NCBI GenBank assembly: GCA_964458015.1
Contig: CAYWGR010000090.1
Span: 1-22,479, forward strand
Direction: 5' to 3'
Source: CAYWGR01 sp964458015
GTDB taxonomy: Bacteria; Planctomycetota; Planctomycetia; Pirellulales; Thermoguttaceae
Length of the DNA stretch: 22,479 nucleotides
Below the pieces are notes generated by a model. The model worked only from the letters and a program-made list of their open reading frames with translations. It was not told the origin of the DNA and made no database searches. This document shows, in pieces, positions 17,037 to 22,479 of the stretch (the stretch's first letter is position 1; every line of letters starts with the position of its first letter). The position numbers were made by a program, and so were the translations under genes.

Positions 17037-17377
17037 GGGGTCAGTGTAACGAACTCATCAAAACTCGGGAAGTCTCCTGAACAAGTCCCGCCCAAGGTTG
17101 TCGCGGAGACGACGAACAAGGATATGCTCCCCATTCCAATCTTCGCATTGCCGCACGTTTGTATATGGGGAAAACAGACTGCTTTCGGAAAACGAACTCT
17201 CACTTTGGAATGGAAAACCATCCCATTCATCGCCAACGAGCCACCCCCCTGCGTGGGCGGTGTCGCGCTCCGGCAGCTCCTAATTCGCCTTTTTTCACCA
17301 ATTTGCATCCTGGAGAAAATGAACTAAGCTTTTTTTGGTCATCTCTTCTCTCTTCCGTTTACGAGTCTACACCGACC
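17037..17377. other. Intergenic region between cutA and the coiled-coil gene
   Basis: A 341-bp divergent gap. A plus-strand frame of 119 codons (16968-17327) and a minus-strand frame of 120 codons (17308-16946) cross it and both run into cutA; neither has a recognisable protein pattern. A T7 run lies at about 17331-17338. The promoters of both flanking genes are expected here; none was identified with confidence. Confidence 0.4.
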
Positions 17378-17677
17378 ATGACCGCTGAAACGTCCAATCC
17401 ATCCACCGGCTGGAATTCCATCCAAGAAGCATTTGCGGAGATCCGCAGCATACCGGGCGAACTTCAGAATTACGTTACGAATTTGTTTGACGAGCTGGAT
17501 CAAACGATTGACGGTTTTTTCGTACAAGAGCTGAGCGACCGACATAAGGAACATCAGGCCGAGCGAGAAGCCATCCAATGCCAAATTGATCGACTGATGT
17601 CCTTAACCGCCGAACTCACGCAAACGGTAACGGAGCAGAAGCAGATTAACGGCCAGCGCAATCGCAACGGCCGCTGA
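17378..17677 (+). CDS. Small coiled-coil protein, unknown function
   Basis: A 99-residue acidic protein with no recognised family. The frame opens upstream at 17159, but the start is placed at the ATG at 17378 because the sequence before it (Pro-, Arg- and Ser-rich) looks non-coding. After a Thr/Ser-rich N-terminus the chain is helical (WNSIQEAFAEIRSIPGELQN) and then a heptad-like coiled coil with many Glu, Gln and Lys (HKEHQAEREAIQCQIDRLMS, LTAELTQTVTEQKQ). It ends in a short basic tail. It lies 81 bp before the GAP1-like gene on the same strand, with a strong hairpin between them. Small helical proteins often precede the GAP1-like type of gene, so a partner role is possible. Confidence 0.65.
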   Translation: MTAETSNPSTGWNSIQEAFAEIRSIPGELQNYVTNLFDELDQTIDGFFVQELSDRHKEHQAEREAIQCQIDRLMSLTAELTQTVTEQKQINGQRNRNGR

Positions 17678-17699
17678 AGACAGAAAGAAAAAATCGTCG

Positions 17700-17726
17700 C
17701 GGGGCAGCCCTCTTCAGGCCGCCCCG
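17700..17726 (+). terminator. GC-rich hairpin between the two plus-strand genes
   Basis: CGGGGC (17700-17705) pairs with GCCCCG (17721-17726). After one A-C mismatch, GCC pairs with GGC around a CTCTTCA loop. No T-run follows on the plus strand; on the minus strand a T6 run follows. It may be an attenuator or transcript stabiliser between the small coiled-coil gene and the next gene rather than a full stop. Confidence 0.45.
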
Positions 17727-17758
17727 ATTGTGTAATAAGCCTAAACTTGCGCCCAAGC

Positions 17759-19072
17759 ATGAAACTCGTTGAACAAGCCATCTTCACGTCGTCTGCAACC
17801 GATTGCGGGTCGGAGTATCAAGTGGTCGACCGCAGCTCCGGCGTATGCGAAGCGGATGCTCGCGAGTTGAGCGTTTGGGAACCTTCGCACGATTCCATCG
17901 TCAACAAGGATGCCTACGCTGAAAGTTACAATTTCCATCCTTTGCCAAGCGGCGCCTATTGTCTCTCGCGTTCGGTGCCTGCCGGTTGGGATCATGGCGG
18001 CAGTCAACGCATCTATACGCATTGTTTGATGGTTTCACCGGAAGTTTTGGGAAGATTCGTCAACAACCCGTTTACCATCTTTCGGATAGCGTCGGAGCGA
18101 GGGCTGTGGCGCAGTCCAGATTCTCCCGCGGCTGTTTTGGAACCTTTTCCCATACCCGGCGGCGGCACATCCGTGGATCAAGCGCTCTTGAATCAGTTGG
18201 CCATTGATCCGGGGGCTGAAAACATGACGTCCTTGGTCCAGACGGCAAGGGATTCGTTGTGTTTGGCCATCGTCGGAGTCGAACAGCCCGAACTTCTATT
18301 CGCGGGCTTGTTCAATTGCTTGCCGCCCGAGTGCCGGCTGGAGTTTTCTTTTTCTACGGGTTTGAAATTCTCGCCGCATAGGCCGTTTCGTTTGATTGCT
18401 CTCACCGATGATCCAGCCGAGCAGCTTTGGGTTGCACAATATCCCAACGTCACTCTTTTGAAGCTGGGCGACAACGCCGATCAGCGCAAAATCCCGCTCG
18501 ACGGTTGGTCCCTGCTTATCGAGCGCGCTCTTTCGAGCGACCATATCCCGTTTTTGGCAACAGAAATTTCCAAGCGGCGTTTCGATCTTGCTCTGGATGA
18601 TTTGCCTGCCTTGGGGCTGCAATTACTGGAAACCCTGGACTTGGCCGAGCGCGGGCAGGAAGAGGAGGAGCCAGCAGAACATTTTGAGCCGAAACCAAGT
18701 CCACTTGCTCATGCGCCTCACGAAAAGTTCGAGAAGTCGATGATGGCCAAAACGGTCGTCTTAACCAAAAAAGCGCCGTCGGCCAACCTTGCCTTGCATT
18801 CGCCTGAAATTCTTGAAAAACTGGAATACCTCGACGATTTGGTCTATGGCGCGATTGCCGGGCAGGCCGATTCGCTCGAACAATTGCAAACTGCTTGGCC
18901 CGTACTCACCCAAGAACTCGATGAGGAACTGCTGGCCGAGTCACGCGAGCAGTATCTGCGCTATGCGTTGTCGATTTGGGAAGAATGTGCCAATGCTACT
19001 GCTGTCCGGAACCCCGCCCGAGCCATCCAGGCCCTCGATGTCCTTTGCCTGATCTTCGGCGATGCATTTTGA
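17759..19072 (+). CDS. GTPase-associated protein 1 (GAP1-N2)-like protein
   Basis: A 437-residue cytoplasmic protein. Its N-terminal 100 or so residues resemble, from memory of the family, the GAP1-N2 domain of GTPase-associated conflict-system proteins: MKLVEQAIFTSSATDCGSEY, GVCEADARELSVWEPSHDSI, NFHPLPSGAYCLSRSVPAG (58-76), RIYTHCLMVSPEVLGRFVNN. The middle (about 165-300) has FAGLFNCLPPECRLEFSFST and looks like the companion middle domain. A low-complexity acidic linker (about 305-340, GQEEEEPAEHFEPKPSP) leads to a helical C-terminal region (365-437). No GTPase gene is adjacent. The ATG at 17759 is used; a TTG at 17747 would add four residues. Neither has a clear Shine-Dalgarno. The family assignment needs a profile search. 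Confidence 0.65.
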   Translation: MKLVEQAIFTSSATDCGSEYQVVDRSSGVCEADARELSVWEPSHDSIVNKDAYAESYNFHPLPSGAYCLSRSVPAGWDHGGSQRIYTHCLMVSPEVLGRFVNNPFTIFRIASERGLWRSPDSPAAVLEPFPIPGGGTSVDQALLNQLAIDPGAENMTSLVQTARDSLCLAIVGVEQPELLFAGLFNCLPPECRLEFSFSTGLKFSPHRPFRLIALTDDPAEQLWVAQYPNVTLLKLGDNADQRKIPLDGWSLLIERALSSDHIPFLATEISKRRFDLALDDLPALGLQLLETLDLAERGQEEEEPAEHFEPKPSPLAHAPHEKFEKSMMAKTVVLTKKAPSANLALHSPEILEKLEYLDDLVYGAIAGQADSLEQLQTAWPVLTQELDEELLAESREQYLRYALSIWEECANATAVRNPARAIQALDVLCLIFGDAF

Positions 19073-19194
19073 GAACCGCATCCTACGCACATAGCCGGGA
19101 TCTATTATTGTGTCCTACCTAGCTAATGAACCGTTCCGCGGCCAACGAGGCTAGCAAGCTTGGCTGGAACAGCCATGTTTGCGGTTGAATCTAG

Positions 19195-19340
19195 TTTAGT
19201 GATTCTTAATTGTGGTATCGTGTAGAAACCCTTTTTTTTGAGTGCCACTGGCTCTGCCAGTGCCGGCCGCCGCATGGAATCCCACACTGGCAGAGCCAGT
19301 GGCACTCACTGAAAAATCCCCATTAGCGCGAATCACTACA
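19195..19340. mobile_element. MITE-like non-autonomous insertion inside repeat copy B
   Basis: A 146-bp element with near-perfect 11-bp terminal inverted repeats (TTTAGTGATTC at 19195-19205; GAATCACTACA at 19330-19340; one mismatch). It is flanked by CTAG on both sides (19191-19194 and 19341-19344), a likely 4-bp target duplication. Removing the element and one CTAG restores a sequence colinear with repeat copy C, which has CTGA at that spot. It has no open reading frame, so any movement needs a transposase from elsewhere. A 24-bp perfect inverted repeat lies inside. Confidence 0.75.
19239..19308. repeat. REP-like double hairpin inside the MITE-like element
   Basis: Arms 19239-19262 and 19285-19308 are perfect 24-bp inverted copies separated by 22 bp. 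Each arm is itself a hairpin: CACTGGC-TCT-GCCAGTG on the left and CACTGGC-AGA-GCCAGTG on the right. Two opposed REP-type hairpins of this kind are the layout of BIME elements moved by REP-associated tyrosine transposases; that link is inferred. Confidence 0.75.
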
Positions 19341-19438
19341 CTAGAACATTAGCAATGTCGGTATCAATAGCTCCCGGCTATTGGATGTGCGATCGGAAAT
19401 TTGGGAAGGGCGGCAAACGCACCCTTCGCTTTTTTTGC

Positions 19439-20851
19439 CTACAGGCAACGCATGAAGGCCGTGAGGTCGGTCTTCTCCTGGTCGGTCAGCTTGGTTTCGA
19501 GAACCAGATTGAAGAACTCAACGGTGTCTTCCAGCGTGAGCAAGCGCCCGTCGTGCAGATAGAGCGGCGAATCCTTGATGCCGCGGAGCGCGAAGGTCTT
19601 GATGGGACCGTCGCTGGAAGCAAACCGGCCGTTGACCATTTGCGGTTTATAAAATCGCTCGGCTCGCATGTTGTGCATAAGGTTGTCGGTATAGTAAGGA
19701 GCGGGATGGCATACCGAGCATTGGCCTTTGCCGAAGAAGACTTTTTGGCCGCGTAATTCCGACTCGGTCGCCTTGGCCGGGTCGAGTTTGCCCAACACGT
19801 TCAGTTTAGGAGCGGGCGGGAAGTCGAGGATCGACTCGAATTCGGCCATGAAATGCACTTGGCTGCCGCGTTCCAGGACATTGACGCCTTTTTTGGTGGC
19901 AATGACGGGATCGCCGTCGAAATAGGCTGCCCGTTGCTCGAATTCGGTGAAGTCCTCAATGCTCTTCAGCGCTCGTTGCGAGCCGAACAGACGCTGGATG
20001 TTGACGCCGCGCAGCGAGGGCGTGTCCAGTCGGTGACGGAATTCCTGGGGACGGATGTCGCCGACCAGATGCGTTGCGGCATTGGCGTGTCCATTCACAT
20101 GGCAGTCGAAACACGTGACGCCCATGCTGGGCTTCAGCGAGCGGCGATCCTCAGTGGCGTTGAACTGCTGCTGGGGGAAGGGCGTGACCAACAACCGGAG
20201 GCCTTCCAACTGCTTGGGATTCAAAATGCCGTTGAAAAGCTGAAAATAGTTGCTCAAACCGACCAATTGTCCTTGGGACACGTCGCCAAGGTCAGGCCGC
20301 GTGGTTAGATAGATCGGCGGCGGATACTCGGGCAAGAAGTGGTCGGGGATGTCGAAATCCAGATCAAATCGGGTTAAATCGCGTTCTTCTTGCTTCTTGA
20401 TTTTGTCGATGTGGTATTGCGGGAAAAGCATTCCGCCCTCGGCCTGATTGGGATGCGGCAGGGGGAGAAAGCCCTTGGGCCAAAGCCCTTTGGTGCGGAT
20501 TTCCTCGGGAGTAAGCGCAGCAAGCTCTTGCCACGATTTAACGCCGGAGGGCAGTTTGGCGCGGACGCCTTCCTGCACCGGTTTGCCGCGCGACATGGCG
20601 ACGCCTTTCGCCGGGCGGTCGGCCAAGTCGTAACGATCTTGCAGCAGAATGGCTTGGCGTCTTTCGATGCGAGCTTTCTGGGCCTCCATCCGTTCAACGG
20701 TCTGCTCGAACGTTTCGTGCATGACGACGGGGGAATAACTGCTTGCCGGTTTTGCCGGCGGCTGTTTCTCTTGTGCCCGAAGGTTGAGCAGTAAGAAACC
20801 CACCAACGTTAGGGACGCGACTCCAACACCCAACAACTTTGCATGACGCAT
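19439..20851 (-). CDS. Two-heme cytochrome c peroxidase-like protein
   Basis: A 470-residue exported protein. The signal peptide is KLLGVGVASLTLVGFLLL at the N-terminus. Two heme-binding motifs are seen, CFDCH (247-251) and CSVCH (378-382), with family blocks between and after: GDIRPQEFRHRLDTPSLRGV, FEQRAAYFDGDPVIATKKGV, ALRGIKDSPLYLHDGRLLTL and EDTVEFFNLVL. This matches MauG/CcpA-type di-heme proteins, some of which are labelled 'cytochrome B6' in planctomycete genomes. The role is probably periplasmic peroxide reduction or electron transfer to an unknown partner. About 225 residues precede the first heme, much longer than in classic CcpA, and carry a Lys/Arg-rich helix (40-75). The start at 20851 is set by GGGAG 8 bp before it; the open frame runs 63 codons further upstream without signal-peptide character. 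Confidence 0.9.
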   Translation of the reverse strand: MRHAKLLGVGVASLTLVGFLLLNLRAQEKQPPAKPASSYSPVVMHETFEQTVERMEAQKARIERRQAILLQDRYDLADRPAKGVAMSRGKPVQEGVRAKLPSGVKSWQELAALTPEEIRTKGLWPKGFLPLPHPNQAEGGMLFPQYHIDKIKKQEERDLTRFDLDFDIPDHFLPEYPPPIYLTTRPDLGDVSQGQLVGLSNYFQLFNGILNPKQLEGLRLLVTPFPQQQFNATEDRRSLKPSMGVTCFDCHVNGHANAATHLVGDIRPQEFRHRLDTPSLRGVNIQRLFGSQRALKSIEDFTEFEQRAAYFDGDPVIATKKGVNVLERGSQVHFMAEFESILDFPPAPKLNVLGKLDPAKATESELRGQKVFFGKGQCSVCHPAPYYTDNLMHNMRAERFYKPQMVNGRFASSDGPIKTFALRGIKDSPLYLHDGRLLTLEDTVEFFNLVLETKLTDQEKTDLTAFMRCL

Positions 20852-20859
20852 GACAACTT

Positions 20860-20864
20860 CTCCC
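20860..20864 (-). promoter_or_regulatory. Shine-Dalgarno fixing the peroxidase start
   Basis: GGGAG on the minus strand, 8 bases before the ATG at 20851. The signal peptide begins right after this ATG, so the in-frame ATG at 21040 is rejected. Confidence 0.7.
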
Positions 20865-21088
20865 TTGGAAAGACAATAGGGGCGAGGGTGTAAAAATAAC
20901 CAACCGCATAATAGTAGGAGCGACCCAGGAATAGTCAAGTAACGGCTGAAAGATGAGACGCGAAGAGCGACTAATTCGTAGTGGGGAAGGCGATTTTTTC
21001 CCAGTTCGGCGTTTGCGAAGGTCGTACAATCCGCAGGCATGAATGCAGGACGTAATGAGGAATGGAGGGGTGAAAGGAGAGTTTTGTG

Positions 21089-21110
21089 GTGGAAAAATTA
21101 TTTTTTCCAC
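21089..21110 (-). terminator. AT-rich hairpin downstream of the PEP-CTERM gene
   Basis: GTGGAAAAA pairs perfectly with TTTTTCCAC around a 4-base loop (TTAT). It lies about 158 bp past the stop of the PEP-CTERM gene on the minus strand, after repeat copy C. An A-rich/T-rich stem of this kind can work as an intrinsic terminator in both directions. Confidence 0.45.
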
Positions 21111-21138
21111 ACTACCACCGAAAGGAACTACACTATCG

Positions 21139-21250
21139 TGTCCTTCATTGCCAATGAACCGTTCTGCGGCCAATTAGGCAGCAAACTCGTCTGGAACAGT
21201 CGTGTTTGCGGTTGAATCTGAAGCATTGGCAATGTCGGCATCAATAACCT
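21139..21250 (+). repeat. Dispersed structured repeat, copy C (best-preserved)
   Basis: The full unit without insertion. The ends CATTGCCAATG (left) and CATTGGCAATG (right) are a perfect 11-bp inverted repeat. In between lie AACCGTTCTGCGGCCAAT, then CTGGAACAG, which can form a hairpin, then GTGTTTGCGGTTGAATCTGA. It lies 18 bp past the stop of the minus-strand PEP-CTERM gene and so would be in its 3' untranslated region. It serves as the empty-site reference for the insertion in copy B. Confidence 0.85.
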
Positions 21251-21267
21251 TTCCGACTTGACCAAGA

Positions 21268-22431
21268 CTACTTCCTTTTCGACCAGGCATAGGCCAGCAT
21301 ACTGGCAAGTCCGACAGCCAGAAGAACGATCGCTCCCGGTTCCGGCACGGTGATGCCGGACATGGCATACCCGCTGAAGCCGGTTACGGTGAAGTTCGCA
21401 TATGTCCCGTCATAGGTCAAATCCGTCACGGTGTAGGGAGACCACGTGCTGCCATCGAAGTGCCAGACGCCGAGGTTGTCGAGCGATTGGCCCGTACCGA
21501 CTTCGAGCGAAAGATAAACGGCCTTGCCCACCGTGTAGCCGTCGCCGGGCTCAAACAGCCAACCGCTCAGGACCGATTGACCGACTGCCAACGAGCCTTC
21601 CAGTGAGTTCAAGGTGTTGATGTCGATAACCGAAGCTTTGAAAGTCGAGGGCGTGGCGTCGGCCAGAAAATTAACCGCGACGGATTGCCCGTTGCTGCCT
21701 TCGATCAACAGACGTTGCGACTTTACAACTACCGTCTCACCGGCGTTACCCGACTGTGCTGCGGCAGCCGTGAACGTATGGGCGATACTATCCCAAGCAC
21801 CACCGAAAGCTTGCACCTTGCCCGAGCCGCCCCATGCCCCCGCGAGAATCGGCTGGTAGATACCCGCTTCGATATTCGCCCCCGCACTAACACGAATCGT
21901 GCCGTTATTGGTGATTGTTCCCGATCCCCCGCCAACGGTCAGACTGCTTCCATTGCCGACATCCATGGCCAAGAGCGAAGTGCTATTGATCGAAACGTTG
22001 GTAGCAGTAACGGCTCCGCCATTGGTAACGGAGAGCGTGCCGGTATCGGATTCGCCGATAACGAGACTACCGCTATTGGTCCATTTTGAACCGGCACCGT
22101 CGATCAGGGCTTTTCCAGTGCCAGTCCAAGTATTGTTTCTGCCAAGAACGCCGCCCTTACTACTCACAGCTCCACCATTAAGGACGTTCATAGTTCCATG
22201 ACCGCCATAGCCGATGCAGAGACTGGATGTATTACTCCAGGTTGAGCCGGCCCCATCTACTGTCACAATACCTGTAGTTGTGCATAATTTATAATACTGA
22301 TACCCAATGGTGCCGGTTTGGCTCATGACTGTACCACCGTTGAGGATAGTCAGTGTGCCGCTACCATCATTACCAATGTTGAGACTCGTGCTATTGGTCC
22401 ACTTCGAGCCAGCCCCATCCACTTCTGTCAT
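21268..22431 (-). CDS. PEP-CTERM protein with T5SS/PEP-CTERM-associated repeats, N-terminus missing
   Basis: A 387-residue surface-type protein. Three repeats of about 45-52 residues open it: VDGAGSKWTNSTSLNIGNDG, VDGAGSTWSNTSSLCIGYGG and IDGAGSKWTNSGSLVIGESD, each followed by a NGG turn, the pattern of the T5SS/PEP-CTERM-associated repeat (beta-helix). After about residue 150 comes a non-repeated region (NFLADATPSTFKASVIDI, then VWHFDGSTWSPYTVTDLTYD). The C-terminus is the sorting signal VPEPGAIVLLAVGLASMLAY ending in WSKRK. It starts mid-repeat at an ATG directly after an in-frame TAA, with no signal peptide, although exosortase substrates need one. A GGAGG at about 22450-22454 is too far to serve it. 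The true N-terminus may be in another frame beyond the window edge (frameshift, nonsense change or sequence error), or this is a broken copy. Confidence 0.85.
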   Translation of the reverse strand: MTEVDGAGSKWTNSTSLNIGNDGSGTLTILNGGTVMSQTGTIGYQYYKLCTTTGIVTVDGAGSTWSNTSSLCIGYGGHGTMNVLNGGAVSSKGGVLGRNNTWTGTGKALIDGAGSKWTNSGSLVIGESDTGTLSVTNGGAVTATNVSINSTSLLAMDVGNGSSLTVGGGSGTITNNGTIRVSAGANIEAGIYQPILAGAWGGSGKVQAFGGAWDSIAHTFTAAAAQSGNAGETVVVKSQRLLIEGSNGQSVAVNFLADATPSTFKASVIDINTLNSLEGSLAVGQSVLSGWLFEPGDGYTVGKAVYLSLEVGTGQSLDNLGVWHFDGSTWSPYTVTDLTYDGTYANFTVTGFSGYAMSGITVPEPGAIVLLAVGLASMLAYAWSKRK

Positions 22432-22479
22432 TTATACACAACTTTTCATCCTCCGGAAAGATTTTTTCGCAGCGGCATG

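Larger units (their letters stand above)
19110..19375 (+). repeat. Dispersed structured repeat, copy B, interrupted by an insertion
   Basis: The same unit as at 7971-8081 and 21139-21250. The left part (19110-19194) has GCTAATGAACCGTTCCGCGG, then GCAAGCTTGGCTGGAACAGC and GTTTGCGGTTGAATCTAG. The right part (19341-19375) has CATTAGCAATGTCGGTATCA then ATAGCTCC. A 146-bp element splits it (19195-19340). The end stem is kept as GCTAATG/CATTAGC, where copy C has GCCAATG/CATTGGC. The central hairpin TGGCTG-GAA-CAGCCA is perfect here. It sits between the stops of two convergent genes. Confidence 0.85.
19073..19438. other. Intergenic region between convergent GAP1-like and peroxidase genes
   Basis: A 366-bp gap, nearly filled by repeat copy B and its insertion. 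No gene was found. Either hairpin-rich element could act as a terminator for the two convergent genes. Confidence 0.7.
20852..21267. other. Intergenic region upstream of the peroxidase gene
   Basis: A 416-bp gap between two minus-strand genes. From high to low coordinates it holds repeat copy C, then an AT-rich hairpin at 21089-21110, then about 230 bp where the peroxidase promoter is expected. A frame of 159 codons (21173-20694) crosses it but has no recognisable pattern. Confidence 0.55.

Noticed and set aside
16968..17327. Plus-strand frame of 119 codons next to cutA
   Set aside because: It overlaps cutA antisense and has no family pattern or ribosome site.
1..22479. CRISPR array, tRNA, rRNA or replication origin
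   Set aside because: No direct repeat array with regular spacers, no cloverleaf-like sequence and no rRNA-like block was seen on either strand by eye.

Overview
The window reads as a piece of a Planctomycetota genome, most likely of the Pirellulales type. The lineage signals are seen directly: a prepilin-like DUF1559 protein, a surface protein with an N-terminal LEPRMML motif and a dockerin-like pair of calcium loops, two PEP-CTERM proteins, an ECF sigma factor translationally coupled to a membrane Ser/Thr kinase with TPR repeats, and a long two-heme cytochrome c peroxidase-like protein. No rRNA, tRNA, CRISPR array, phage gene or transposase gene was recognised. One assembly gap (10 N) lies at 7212-7221.

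Layout. Positions 3-2156 (+) hold the C-terminal part of the HrpA helicase, cut by the window edge. It converges on an L-arabinose operon read on the minus strand: araB (7958-6239, crossed by the gap), araD (6242-5529), araA (5516-4017) and an SGLT-type sodium/sugar symporter (4013-2184). The junctions overlap or are only a few bases long, so uptake, isomerisation, phosphorylation and epimerisation to D-xylulose 5-phosphate are probably made together. Upstream on the same strand are a FixJ-like response regulator (8852-8250, TTG start) and, 23 bp before it, a DUF1559 gene (9901-8876). A LEPRMML/dockerin exoprotein (11711-10374), a Ser/Thr kinase (14374-12176) with its ECF sigma factor (14961-14371), and a small PEP-CTERM protein (15780-15028) follow, all on the minus strand.

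From 16 kb the layout is more mixed. It holds an unrecognised 108-residue protein (+), cutA (-), a two-gene plus-strand unit (a 99-residue coiled-coil protein and a 437-residue protein resembling the N-terminal part of GTPase-associated conflict-system proteins), a two-heme peroxidase-like protein (-), and a PEP-CTERM protein built of T5SS/PEP-CTERM-type repeats (-) whose N-terminus looks damaged.

The most interesting material is between genes. A dispersed unit of about 110 bp occurs three times in the same orientation (7971-8081, 19110-19375, 21139-21250). It has inverted-repeat ends, a central hairpin, and a paired base change between copies that keeps the end stem. One copy forms the leader of araB. 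Another has been split by a 146-bp MITE-like element flanked by CTAG and carrying a REP-like double hairpin, and the other copies show the empty site. A different palindromic repeat, of the kind that yields the spurious 'VILSAAKNL' peptide, lies at 10181-10292.
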